A stretch of DNA of 64,000 nt from Rosa chinensis (lineage: Eukaryota; Streptophyta; Magnoliopsida; Rosales; Rosaceae): assembly GCF_002994745.2 (NCBI RefSeq), contig NC_037092.1, positions 2,329,501-2,393,500 of the forward strand, written 5' to 3'. Positions 12,511 to 24,048 of this stretch are shown here, in pieces. Each line of letters begins with the position of its first letter. Position 1 is the stretch's first letter. The notes below the pieces were generated by a model. The model was not told where the DNA came from. It saw nothing but the letters and a program-made list of their open reading frames with translations, and ran no database searches. Made by a program: the position numbers and the translations under genes.

Positions 12511-13660
12511 AATTGAGATTATGGATCTCTGATTTCTTTATGGACTACTTTCTGGGCAATCTAACTTCTTCAGAGATTAGCATTAATAAATATGCTTTAT
12601 GGCACTATACCTTTAGAGATAGTGATACGCTTTTAAATCCATGAGTAATCGCCTTGGAGATACACTTCAAGCATTCCTCGGCTTGGATGGATTTTTACAC
12701 AAAAAGCGTTAGGGTATATGAAGCCTCCATAACACCAACTTGCCATAACAGCTATATATGGCATTGTATTGATACAAAGATAATTGTATATATAAAAGGA
12801 GATTATATTGATAATCATAACCCTTATCTCAATTGAGAAACCTTGTGTCATAATTAGCAACGTAATTTCACATTATCTCAAACACCGATCTTTAACCTTC
12901 CAGGTTAAGAAAATATTTGGTTTGGTGTTTGAACTATAGGTTCAACTATTTCACGTTCATCATCATACAGGAAATGCCATTTTCCAGTTTGGCCAATAAT
13001 CATGTCGACTTTTGTATGAGAACATGATTCAATGTCATCATAGCCCTCGATAATTTTGGTAGCTACCATATATAATATCAATCATCGATGATCATCAATT
13101 TTGTGATCCCACTATTCTCATATGCATGCATTAGCTATCCATATAGCTTATTAATATTGGGTACTCATGCCTCTTTTGGGGCTTTCATCCTTTCTCGATA
13201 GACTTGTATCTCTTACAGGACAGTCATATCGCATGGATGAACTTATTTAGAGAATGTGGATCGTTTACTCATAACCTCATCTAGAGCGTTAGAGCGATAT
13301 AGGGCTTTATGACCTCTACTTCACAGTAGTTGAAACTTTAGAACCTATAGATATGTCACGCTTTAGGCGATTGACATACTTGATGAGATGTCCAACCATG
13401 ACATCATTTATAATAGCTTTTGCAAGCTTTATTTGTGCAGCCTTGTTAGGAGCACTAACATTTTAGTATGACAGTCTCATCAGGAGAATCATGTCATGTG
13501 GACCAACACGTTTTCTATAATTCAAGTGTGGTCTAGACTGCTTGTACAATCTTTTCATGCATTAGGGAATTTTTTATCCCAACTATGAGGTTTGTATTTA
13601 GCACATGATTTTGTCACTTGTAAACCAATTCACTTCAGAACTAGTGATTAATAAATCCTT

Positions 13661-16585
13661 CGTACTTTAGGTACGAGGCTCAATTTGAGACATGATGAAT
13701 TCACTAATTCATGCTCAGCGTAAATGATAAATTTTCTCAACATGAATTATCCGTCGTACTTCAGGTACGAGGCCTAACGCGAGACATGATTAATTCACGC
13801 CATTCATCAAAGACACTGTTTTCTCCCCCTAACTGTGGGAATATTGTCTCATTGAAGTGACAAATCATATGTGCAATACTGCTCCTTGACCAAATTCCTC
13901 ATGAGCAAATTTTGCAATCGCTATTGTTTAACACAGTAATATTTGAACTCGACAATGAATCTCATTGGAGCTTGTTGGTAATCTTACACAACATGAATGA
14001 CTAATTTGCCAAATTAATGTATTTGGCTTGGTGAACTTCTGGTTCATAACCATATATGCCTCGTATTGTTGTGTAATATTATCCAAATGAGAGAGCGGAT
14101 GTTTTTTCCAATTAATATACACCACGCACTTTGAGTACTGAAGGTACTAAACACAAAGATATCTCTCATATTGGTAACATAAATGTGGGCTCTTCTAGAG
14201 CTATCTACCAAGATCTACAGGATCTGGAATAGATTACCTTTACCTTGGTAAAGATAAATATTGAGAGCTACTTATGATCTTTAGAGATCATGCGCATCAT
14301 TGCAGCACATATCTTTCCTTCTTTCTTTTGCCAAATTTACTTAGAAGGAAATGATGCATTGGGATCCATAAATGTTAGAACTCTAGCTAGATTCTTAACA
14401 AGGTGACATCTTTGAAACTTCCATGTCATAGTATTTCACTCGAAACTTCTAGTTCGAGGCTAACCGTTGTGCTCTTTGTGACCCTTTAATTATACTCAAA
14501 ACTTCTGGGTCGAGTTTAAATAACTTTTGGAACTTCAGGTTCCAAAAGGAGCATGAACTTTATTTAGAGGATCCACATTAACACTGTTGAAGAACTGCAA
14601 GCTCTCATATAATCAAGAATCAAGAAACTTCAAGTTTCGATCTCTTTTTGGTGATACCTTTGAGAAACTTCAGGTTCTGATGTGATTAAAGATAAAGAAA
14701 CTCCAGGTTCTAATATCTTTCAATCACAAAATTCACAACACTATGTTTAATATTATTATGGTGGAAGTCCTAGCCAAAATAAGGGAGGACTCTTAACATT
14801 GCACGGTAGAATATCAAGCATGTTGAAAGCATCTTAGTGCTTACTTTGGTGACTTCTCTTCTGTGGATTAATAAAGTTCCGCCATAATATGGAGTGAAAA
14901 ACATGCATATGCCCAATACTTAATTCCACTCACATGTAGAAATCATTCCCATGATTTTTGGGCACCACTTATATGATCTTCTCATTTGGCATTATTCCAC
15001 TTCATGTGGTTATGATTTAGCCATTCAAAATCAGCTTTATGATACAACCCATACAAGATGACAAGCTCTTCCAATATATGTCTCTTTTGGAGGTGCATAA
15101 TGCAACTATACTCCACTAGATGAACTCTTCTGGAGTCATCGATCAATCAGATCTACAAGACCTGAGATTATTGTTATTACCAGAGCTTTAAAGACCATGA
15201 AAATGATCACATTATGTTGTTGACACAATGTTTTCATAAATGGGATGTGTCAGGATTTAGAACTTCAGGTTCTTGTACAATCTCATGTTGAAAATAACTT
15301 ACTCGAAACTTTAGGTTTGAGGGTGACACATACTAGAACTTTTTCATTCTAGATCTACTCAAAACTTCAGGCTCGAGTCTACACAATTAGAAGCTTCAGG
15401 TTCTAAGAATGGAGTGAACTTTAGGTTCACATGTAATTATAAGAAGAGAGATTGTACACCCATTTTCATGTAATACCAAGTTGAGGAACTTCTAGTCCTC
15501 TTATAATCGGGAAACATTAAGTGTCCACTGTATATTCACTCGTAACATCTGGTTCGAGTTTGACTAATTAGAATTGCATGTTCTAAAATATGGTATTTAC
15601 ATGTGACCATCTTGTAGTAGCATTAGTCATGACCATAAAATACCGAAATGGTCTACAAGACGGTTGGATAGGCCCACAAATGTCCCCTTGAACTCTTTGT
15701 AAAAATGATGGGGAATTTGGATTAATCTTTGCAAAAGATGGCCTCATGATCAACTTTCCTTGTGAGCATGCTTTACAAGGATTATTGCTTGGCAAAATAA
15801 TATTCTTATTCAACAATGGGTGTCCATTGGAATTTGTGATGATCCTACGCATCATGGTGGATCCAGGGTGACCCAAACGATCATGCCAAAGCATAAATGT
15901 ATGTTGATCAGTGAACTTCTGGTTCACGACATGGTATACCTCAATTGACTTAATGGTTGTATAATACAAACCAGATGAGAGGGCAACCAATCTTTCCAAT
16001 ATACGCCTTTGGCTATAAGTATTGGAAATAATGCAAAGATATTCCACATTGGTCTCATTTGTGGTTTTTATGTGGTACCCATTCAAGCGTATATCTTTAA
16101 AACTCAACAGATTCCTTCTACATCTGGAGGAGTATAATGCCTCTTGAATGGATAATTAAGTACCACTTGGTAACCGAATATGAGCTCTTCTAGAGCCTTC
16201 AATTAGGTCTGCAAGACCTGAAATGGATGTCACTTTTTCTCTCGTCAAACTTGAATTGGAGAAATATTTTTGATCTCGAAGGTTCGTGTGCGTGGTCGCA
16301 CTGTTACAAGACATATGCCTTCTCCATTTTTCTTTAGTTGAGAGCATCCATTTTCCATATTCATGCTTGAATATGAATAAGCCATGTATTTACTCGAAGA
16401 TTCAGGTTCGAGACTTTATTATTAGAACTTTTGGTTCTAAATTTTGGTGGTTTAAACTTCAGGTCAAACACTTATTACTCGAAACTTCGGGTTCGAGATA
16501 GACCAATTTAGAAATTTCCGGTTATAAATTTTGGTGGTTTGAACTGGAGGTTCAAACTCTTAGCACTCGAAACTTCGGGTTCGAG
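13661..16585 (-). repeat. Dispersed hairpin units of Copia B
   Basis: More than 20 short units have a stem ending in AAC or TAC, a loop TTCAG, TTCTG, TTCGG or TTTAG, and the matching stem. Clear examples are CGTAC/GTACG (13661-13675 and 13755-13769), a perfect 10-bp stem CTTTTGGAAC/GTTCCAAAAG (14524-14548), TTAGAAC/GTTCTAA (16422-16440), GTTTGAAC/GTTCAAAC (16537-16557) and CTCGAAAC/GTTCGAG (16478-16497 and 16566-16585, one bulged A). Two units (near 14034 and 15914) fall where the minus strand encodes NQKFT of Pol, so not every unit is non-coding. Confidence 0.75.
15583..16347 (-). pseudogene. Copia B protease and integrase-start remnant
   Basis: On the minus strand 16347-16156 reads SATTHTNLRDQKYFS and SGLADLIEGSRRAHIRLPSGT, the Copia protease region with its active-site Asp replaced by Asn (CNSATT rather than DSATT). 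16107-15583 reads pre-integrase and the HHCC zinc site of integrase (LWHDRLGHPGSTMMRRI, then CKACSQGK). The catalytic core of integrase is not followed by an open frame. A second scrap with VMNQKFT lies at 13928-14125, suggesting an internal duplication or nested fragment. Confidence 0.8.
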
Positions 16586-16920
16586 ATAGACCAACCGGTT
16601 CTGTTAAATGAATAAGGATATGAATATAGATTACACAAAGATGGTAATAAATCAAGGTGATAATGAATGTGTACTTACCTTATTGATATGTGTGTCTAGC
16701 AAGATGCCTAGAACAACTTGAATATTTATGCCCACTCGCACAATGAATGTTGTAGATGCAATTGCATTATTCAATTGTGCATATCCTCGTGCGTTGGCAT
16801 AAGAAACAATGGAGAATACCATATGAACAAAGAACAAGCAAGTTAAACTCTAGATCAAGAGTATTACCCGGAATGAAGTTGCACCATATGACTCTTGAAA
16901 CTCCGGGAGCTTATACGAGA

Positions 16921-16937
16921 GTATCATGTTGATAACG
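16921..16937 (-). other. Primer-binding-site position of Copia B
   Basis: Directly inside the 5' LTR the minus strand reads CGTTATCAACATGATAC. This is not the usual TGGTATCAGAGC complement of the initiator tRNA 3' end. It resembles the complement of a tRNA-Ile anticodon arm with a few transitions; see findings. Confidence 0.6.
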
Positions 16938-17281
16938 TGTTATAAAATGAGATAACTTGCTTGCTAGAAAGAAAAGAGTATGAAGAGAGAAGAATAGATG
17001 GGGGAAGAGGTGTGTCTTCTCATTCTCATTAGTTCCCTTTAAATAGGAGTAGAGTTACTTGATGATCACACTAACTTGGTGATCACTCATATGGTAACTT
17101 GATGATCACTTATGAGATGACTTGGTGATCACTCTCAAGGCTACTTGGTGACCACTCTAATGGTTTCTTGGTGATCAATCTCAAGTTTCCACAATTTACA
17201 TAATGGACTCTAACTAATGAGTATTACATGTTGTCCCAAACTAATTACGTGGACAGCAACATAATTGTAGTATTTACAACA
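16938..17281 (-). repeat. 5' LTR of Copia B
   Basis: 344 bp, the partner of 11339-11682, with about six substitutions between the two. It ends on the plus strand with TTTACAACA before the flank TAACT. Confidence 0.88.
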
Positions 17282-17441
17282 TAACTATAATTGATTCAAG
17301 TAATCGGCACATAAAATCAAAGCAAGGTATTTACGCGCTGTCAGATTGCCTCCAGTGAAGTTGAACATGTACTCAAACTAGTATCCATTTATGACCATCA
17401 ACCAAATAGTACAAAAGTTCAACATATCAAAGATTTTAGCT

Positions 17442-20400
17442 TGGCATGCCCCGTACCGAAACTTACCTATTTACCAGTCATTTTGACTGTAAATGATTAA
17501 GAATTGTACTTTTATCTTTATTTCGATCATTTAAGAGGACCAAAAGTTGACCTTTTAATTAATTCAGTTTTCGAGGAAACTCCCTTGACAAAGTCGTAGA
17601 GCACGTGACTCCAAGTTTGTGGACACGTGGCATGCCTAATTCGAATTTGGTATGAAAGAGTTACGGTCTACGGAAGTTTAGTTATATGCCGGAGCTTTTT
17701 GAGAATCAGTGAAGGGTAAAATCGACTTTTCACAAAGTCAACTATATATGAGGAAAAACCCTAGCCTCTTGCTTATTTTTTCCTCCTCCTTCTCTCTCTT
17801 TCTCCTCGGCCGCACAACCTTGTCACTCTCTCTCTCTTGTTGCTCTCTGCAACGCCGAAATTCATGGCGTCCGGCCACCTTTTGGCTACACCACCACCAC
17901 CAATCGACTCTAGACCCAAGCCCGACCGAAACCCAAGAGAAATTATAGCCAAGTATCAACCCCAACCTTCACATCTGATTTCCAAAATTTTGAAATCTCT
18001 GTTCATCATCTCCTCTTGAGTTCCAGCCATTTCTTCAGCTCGCTGCTGCCTTACATGAACTCAGAGCAAGCTGGTATCAACACTACAAGCACGTCACCCA
18101 CCGATACCAGAACACCCCGGACGCACCCTCACTAGAGTCGTCGGCTCTGGGTTTCTTCAATCTCCAAGTTCTAGTTTAAATTGCGCAAGACCACCTCCAA
18201 GGATGGAATTAGCTCGTTCTTGTCCACCAAAACCCCATGGTTTCAACCTTCGGTTATGGCCAAAACCACCTTTTGCGCCTCATGTATCACCGCTGGCACC
18301 TGGATCACCGCAGCTCCGCTGCCGGATTTCTACGCTGCTCAAGTAGATAATTTCGTACCCTTTCCTTGGTGAAGTCTCCAACACGTTTTGGACCAGGGAC
18401 CCTAACCTATTGTTGTTTAAATTGGCTTTTGAGGTTTGTGGAATTTTGAGAGTTGGGAGTTTCGGACAAGGAGAAGATGATTGGGTCAGTTTTGACAGAA
18501 ACTGACAATGGTAAGGAGTTGCTTAGATTCTGTTTTGACTTCAAATATTATTAAGAGTTGGATTATTGAACTTGTCATACTTCACAGGACATTGGGTGAC
18601 TGATGGTGGAGGAATGCAGTTTTGGCGAATCGAGTCTTGGTTTGGAGAAGAAGAATGGTAATAATCTCGGGGTTGGATATGTTTTGCTTTGTGTTAGTGT
18701 ACTAGTGAAGATATGGTTTCAGAAATTGTTGAATTGGAATTAGTTGTGTTGCTCGAATTATATTGGAACTTTGGCATGGTAGTGGAAAGGGGATTGTTAA
18801 TGGTTAAAGGAATGGAAAAGAGTAGTGATGGTGATATGGTGCCATGGTTAACCAACTGGTGGTTTGGTTTAATAATGGTGATATAGTACTAATGAAATCG
18901 CCCGCTATTTATCTTTGTGGTTTCTGTTAAGGGAAATGTAATCAGATTTAATTAATAAGGAATTTGTATGGAATTTGCATTTGGAACAATTTAAAGGACT
19001 AGGTAATGAAAGTGGTATATTTTATTAGTCAAACTTAAGTAAGATTTTCAATGAAGGTCAAAGGAGAAATTATAACTGGGTAGTTTTGTGCTACCATATT
19101 CCGGATTTACTGAGCGAGCGGAATTATCCAGAGATGGTAAAAGTGGATAAATTACATAAAGAAGAAATGCTAAATAAAAGGTCAAGTTGGTTGACCCAAA
19201 TTAGAATATGGGAAGTAGTGCGATCTTTGTTTTCTCGAAGATCTTATACTACATTAGTCGAATTATTTGAGAATAGCTTTCATTAATTATCGACTTAAGA
19301 TTAAATGAGGGACTTTTAAAGAAATTGAGCAATGGAATTATTAATCGATTACTTATCGGTTTTAATGCTCATTAAAGGAACTAACTGGAGTACTCGGAGC
19401 TGTAAGATGATTAGAGCCCAAAATACGAGGATTCCACTAGACGGCGGCTTAGCCAATTCACTGTGAGTGGACACTTGTTTTTAAGTAAATGATGCATGCA
19501 TTTATTCCTTGATTATGCTCTAATTATTTATCATTTTACATTTCGAGCATGTGATTTGATTTCGGAGATTGATTTCATTTTATCTCATATAATTACTTTC
19601 GATAATGATTCGTTTCCGAAGTTGCTTATGATTTATAATTTTATTTGATGAATTATTTATTTCCGAGGTGATTTCTGGAATTTTACTTTTTAGTTATGTT
19701 TCTATTCGTCGATTTGAGATTTCTGAAAGATTTTCGAAATGGGATTTCGATGGAATTATTTTCTTGTTTATTTATTTGATCCTTGATTTTGGCATTTGGA
19801 ATGCCTTAGCAATAATGTCGGTTTGAGAACTTTGATTATTTGAAGACTTTATGGCGTGCGGGGTCACGTCATTGGACTATGCTTATTTTCTTTTACTTAC
19901 TTTTGAATTTGAGTTTATCTTGGCGTGTGGGACACGTCATGGGAATTTCTTTTGCGAGAGTTGGGGAAGCCTTATGTATTTATGGATTTATATGGTTACG
20001 GATTACCCTTTTTGCCATACTTTGGGTGACTATTATCATTGCTAGCATTGATCTTCCGCCTTTGTGGCGAGGTGATGGGATCACCGAAGCCCTCCGCATT
20101 TGTGGCGCTGGTTACTGTCTCTGTGACAGTAATTCTGAAGCCCAGTATCCTATCGCTACATATAATGGCGTAAGGGTATATTACGGGAGTAATGAGAGTA
20201 CTTTAGCCTGGGAGGCTCACTCGTATGGTTATCGTCTTCCCCTACTCATTATACTATTTTCGACTAGCGGGGCTAGTCCGATTTATTTTAGCCAGCGAGG
20301 CTGGTTTTATTTCCTTGAGTATCAGAGTTTCAACCTTTTCTTTTAATCGTTTGTGACTAGCGAGACTAGTCGGTTTTCATGAGCGGAACTCCTCTTGTTT

Positions 20401-20935
20401 TATTTTCGTTAATCATTGCATGCATTGGGAATTTTTAATGAAATAAATGTGGGAAAGTATAAAATCCTTTTTCTTTTCAATTATTTATTTTTGTCCACTT
20501 ACGCTAACATTTTCATATACTTTTCCCCTGGGCCCTTCGGTTTCAAATGCCCAGTGTGCAGGTTAGATTAGTCGTGGTCGGGCGTACATGGAGTCGAGGC
20601 ATAGTCCACAACATAGCTTTCGTGTATTCACTTTATTTATATTTTTCCTTATTTTTTTGTTATATTAGAGTTGCTCTGATAATCTGTGGGATTCATGTTA
20701 TGAAGCTATCAAGTTGATACTTATACTTTTGAAATGGATGTTATTGTTATTTGGGGAGCAGGGTGGCTCCAGGAGATTAACAGTGAATTGTTTAGAAGTG
20801 TAAATGTTTTCCTACAGGTTTTGGGTAGCCTACTTTTAGGGGAAGTTCCGCCAAATTTTTGGTAGAATTTCTTCTAAGGTGGACCCCGCAGGGCCACTTC
20901 GGATTTCGGGGTGAAATCCGGGGCAGGTCTTGTCA
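17442..20935. mobile_element. Solo LTR, about 3.5 kb, probably of a Gypsy-type element
   Basis: The segment starts TGGCATGCCCCG and ends GGTCTTGTCA (TG...CA), flanked on both sides by TAGCT (17437-17441 and 20936-20940), a perfect 5-bp TSD. No gag or pol is inside. The interior has a CT-rich stretch, scattered stop-filled frames and short inverted motifs such as GACTAGCGGGGCTAGTC (near 20263) and GACTAGCGAGACTAGTC (near 20354). A single LTR with its own TSD is what recombination between two LTRs leaves. Assignment to Gypsy rests on length and style only. Confidence 0.75.
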
Positions 20936-20974
20936 TAGCTAGAGTCTTAGAGTACATGTTTAAACCTGAATGAC

Positions 20975-21215
20975 TCAAACAAGAACAATTTCACAGCTTT
21001 CTGATCCTTTAATTGGGGAGATCTGATGATTGTTTGTTTATTAACATCTTGCCCTTCAATCGAGTTCAACTTATTCTTTAAGACCATCACACTTTTTACC
21101 AAAACCTTCAGTGCATAAAGTTGAAATAGCTTATCCTCATCTCCATAACATCATTCATAAGCATCAATCCTTTAGATGAGGGGGAAAAACACTTTTTATA
21201 AATTGGTTTTGGACA
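20975..21215 (-). pseudogene. Degenerate duplicate of an FBD-domain last exon
   Basis: On the minus strand this aligns by eye with the last exon of the F-box gene at 21478-21770. Shared features are the HALKVL-like run, the end ...AAGCTGTGAA.TTGTTCTTG..., and the stop context TTTGAGTCATT. It has lost the open frame and has no upstream exons. It is probably an old tandem duplication of the 3' end of the gene. Confidence 0.65.
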
Positions 21216-21477
21216 AGGGTTCAAACTAAGCAAATCACTAACTTCTAGAAGCAACACAATATCAAAATAAGTTTGATATTAGCAATCAGAAAGCAGAGAT
21301 TCAAATTCTTTTACAACATAGGGTCAATACATTCTTCATGAAAGTTCACATATACTGCAAGTATCCTTTTCTGATCATCAAACAAATAGCAAACACCAGC
21401 AGTTTCAAAAGAAGACAAGTCAAAGATTCAAGCTAAAGTCTAGCGCCCGCACACACACACACATAAACCTAAATGAC

Positions 21478-23003
21478 TCAAACAAGAAGTTCAAGAACAA
21501 CTTCACAGCTTTTTGATACTCTAGGGAGATTGAATAATTGTTTGTGAACATCACTTTTCCTCTCTAGCCCCACTTCAAAATCCGTGCCCCAAGTTATGGT
21601 CATCTTCTCCAAAACTATTGCATTCTTTAGCAAAACTTTCAATGCATGTATGTGATCCTCAGATCTCCATAAAATTCATAGACTTCAATCTCTTTCATAC
21701 GTGAGAGGAAGCATGGAGGCAAAGGCTCCAAATCTCCATCTTTAGCAACATTTAAGGACTCCTCAATCCCCTATGGCATAACAATTGAGCCATTTTAACA
21801 ACATTACAGGAAAACAAATACAAGAGAACACATTGCAATGCTTCTGAAGTTACCTCAAGGAATATCAAAGTTTGAAGACAAGGACAGTTGTGGAGCATCG
21901 ATAAGAATGGTTTGCTACCAATGTTTACACTTCCTTCAAATTCTAAAGTGATTAGATCATTGAACAAAGGCAGCTGGGCAAGAAGTTCTGGTGCATCATC
22001 TAGAACCACCTACGACATAATGAAGACAATCATCAAGACCAAGTGATTTTAGACAAGCTATTCAAGGCAAATGTAATAATTGCAATTTTTAAACTAATTG
22101 ATACATCGAATTAATTAACAACTATAACAAATACAAGAGAAGAAAACTTACCTCAAAGATATAATAAGAGATAGTTAGATGCTTCACAGTAGAGAGCCCT
22201 CTAAGAAGCTTATACAAACGGTAAGCAGTACGTCTCAATCTCTTGGAGGAATAATCAACAACACGAATTTTAGCCTCATTTAGTGAGGATGAATTGCAAA
22301 TGCAACATTCATTTAGGAACTCACCCTTGTAATTAAACTGTTTGAGATTATCTCCAAATACCATCATCTGACATCCATCAGAAGATTTTGAAGCTCTCAC
22401 AACTTCCACACCTCCTTCGATCATGGTCAAGATCAAAAGCTTGGGAGTATAAATACTCACAAACTTGATAATATTCGTCCAATTGCAATCTGTTAGAGAT
22501 AGATCTTCTAGGACTGGGAAACCAGAAAACAACTGCTGGGTTAAGCAGTCATCAGGAAACACCACAGACTTGAGACTCAAGCACTTTAGACTTGAGAAGC
22601 AAATAGTACGAGGAACCTTGAAAACACAGGGCATATCTAGATCTAAGACCACCAGTGTTGCAGAAGTAAATAAGGAATCAGGCAATAAAACTGGTTCATC
22701 AATGATTTGCAGGCTTATAGAAAGCTCTTCAACGTTCCATTTTACTATAGCAGAGATCCATGCATTAACACGATGTGAATCACCTAGCACTATAAAACTA
22801 AAACCAAAAGCTTCTATATTAGCAGGGCCATGAAGAAGAAGTGCTCTATCCACAACATTTACCAAGAGATATCTCTGAAGTAGCGGTCCCTCATCAAACT
22901 GAAAATGAGGAAGTGATGTCCACATGTGTTCCCATCTTTTAGACAGTATGCTTGTTCTAATAGCATCTTTTGTTGGGAGCAGGGAGAGAATTTCTAACAA
23001 CAT
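21478..23003 (-). pseudogene. F-box/LRR/FBD protein gene, frameshifted
   Basis: Three exons follow family structure: 23003-22152 (F-box and leucine-rich repeats), 22009-21854 and 21770-21478 (FBD domain), with GT-AG introns in phase 0. F-box residues MLLEILSLLPTKDAIRTSIL and SKRWEHMWTSLPHF are clear. Such proteins are substrate receptors of SCF ubiquitin ligases. Two defects show. First, the normal lead-in NLPDV is read in another frame just upstream of 23003. Second, at about 21660 the FBD frame shifts after YEFYGD, giving an early stop, while the true continuation (DHIHALKVLLKNAIVLEKM, TDFEVGLER, stop at 21478) follows in another frame. If read from 23003 and truncated it could still be expressed, but pseudogene is the better call. 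A decayed copy of the last exon lies next to it. Confidence 0.8.
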
Positions 23004-23009
23004 CAGGTA

Positions 23010-23935
23010 AATTGCTTAAACTTTTGCTGCCTATATCCAACTTCTTCCTCTTGGGGTTTGGTTTTAGAGAACTTGCATCTGTAGTTCAGATTTTTGTCCT
23101 GCAATAGCAAACAATCTATCAGATCAAACATAACTTGAAAATCTATTTACATGATACAGTAGAAAACATCTTAGATAGATGTATATATTCGGCTGAAACA
23201 GGAATCGCTTCAGTTAACATACAACTTTTGTACTACTTTAACATGAGTTACACAACTATAACCATCATATTTCTCAAACTGGCAATAAACCACAGGGTTC
23301 TTCTTGTTCCCAGATACTCAATTGACAAGCAACGTTGACATTGCTGCAATGTTAGCATTTTGGTGCTCAGTAATGCTTTATCTTTCTTCTCATGTTATTC
23401 ACACAACACCTGAAACCCACATATATTAATCATAGTCTTTTAATTTTTCTCCTGCAATGATCAATATTACTGGGTTCATGAGAACGAGAAAACTTCTACA
23501 TATTTATACACTTGTGATCTCTGCTGAAGCAAGGTGCTTTTCTGTAAAATTCATGACACTTCAATTTCAAAATGGCAATGCACATAAGTAAGTACTGACT
23601 GAACTGCCATCGTTTTGACAAAGAAGCTTGTTCCCACAGCCACTTCTATTAAAATTAGACAGAATGGAACTCTAAAAAGTTTATCATCACATTCCATTTA
23701 AACCAATTCCACAGCCCTAATTTAAGAAATTGGCACAATTACCAATATAAGGGCCGAGGCTGACAAAAACATCCATATCCATATGCATTTCGTCAATCAT
23801 TAAAAAGTTCGCATCTTGAAAGCTCAAATAATAAAAACAAACCAACGTTCTTCACAAAAGTAAGACCAGCTTCACAAATTACCTAAAAAATTGTAAAATT
23901 TTCTTCACGAACAACAATAAAAGTAAAAGCCTTTG
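23010..23935. other. Upstream region of the F-box gene
   Basis: AT-rich, with no recognised coding region. A possible acceptor (ATTGCAG on the minus strand, near 23100) suggests a 5' leader exon boundary of the F-box gene. The right end is the LINE insertion target. Confidence 0.45.
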
Positions 23936-24048
23936 AAACAAACATCATGAAGGTTAAAGTGATGATTGATACAAACATGCCCTTAAGGAGGGTAGGTTTG
24001 TTCGCATGGATGATCCGGTTAATGGTGTTTTCCTGGGTACTACTTTGA

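Larger units (their letters stand above)
11339..17281 (-). mobile_element. Copia-type LTR retrotransposon B, non-autonomous
   Basis: Two 344-bp LTRs (11339-11682 and 16938-17281) differ at about six positions and start and end TG...CA when read as LTRs. Orientation is minus: the primer-binding run lies inside the right LTR, and the purine tract CCAAGGGGAAGTG lies inside the left one. Flanks are CAACT and TAACT, an imperfect 5-bp TSD. Inside, only protease and pre-integrase/integrase-start fragments are recognisable; gag and most of RT/RNase H are missing. The remaining interior is AT-rich and holds many hairpin units. The close LTR match with an interior this poor implies movement by proteins supplied in trans. 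Confidence 0.9.

Noticed and set aside
19840..20346. Open frame of 168 codons, hydrophobic, as a membrane protein gene
   Set aside because: It lies inside the bounded solo LTR, has no recognised domain and shows no splice or promoter context.
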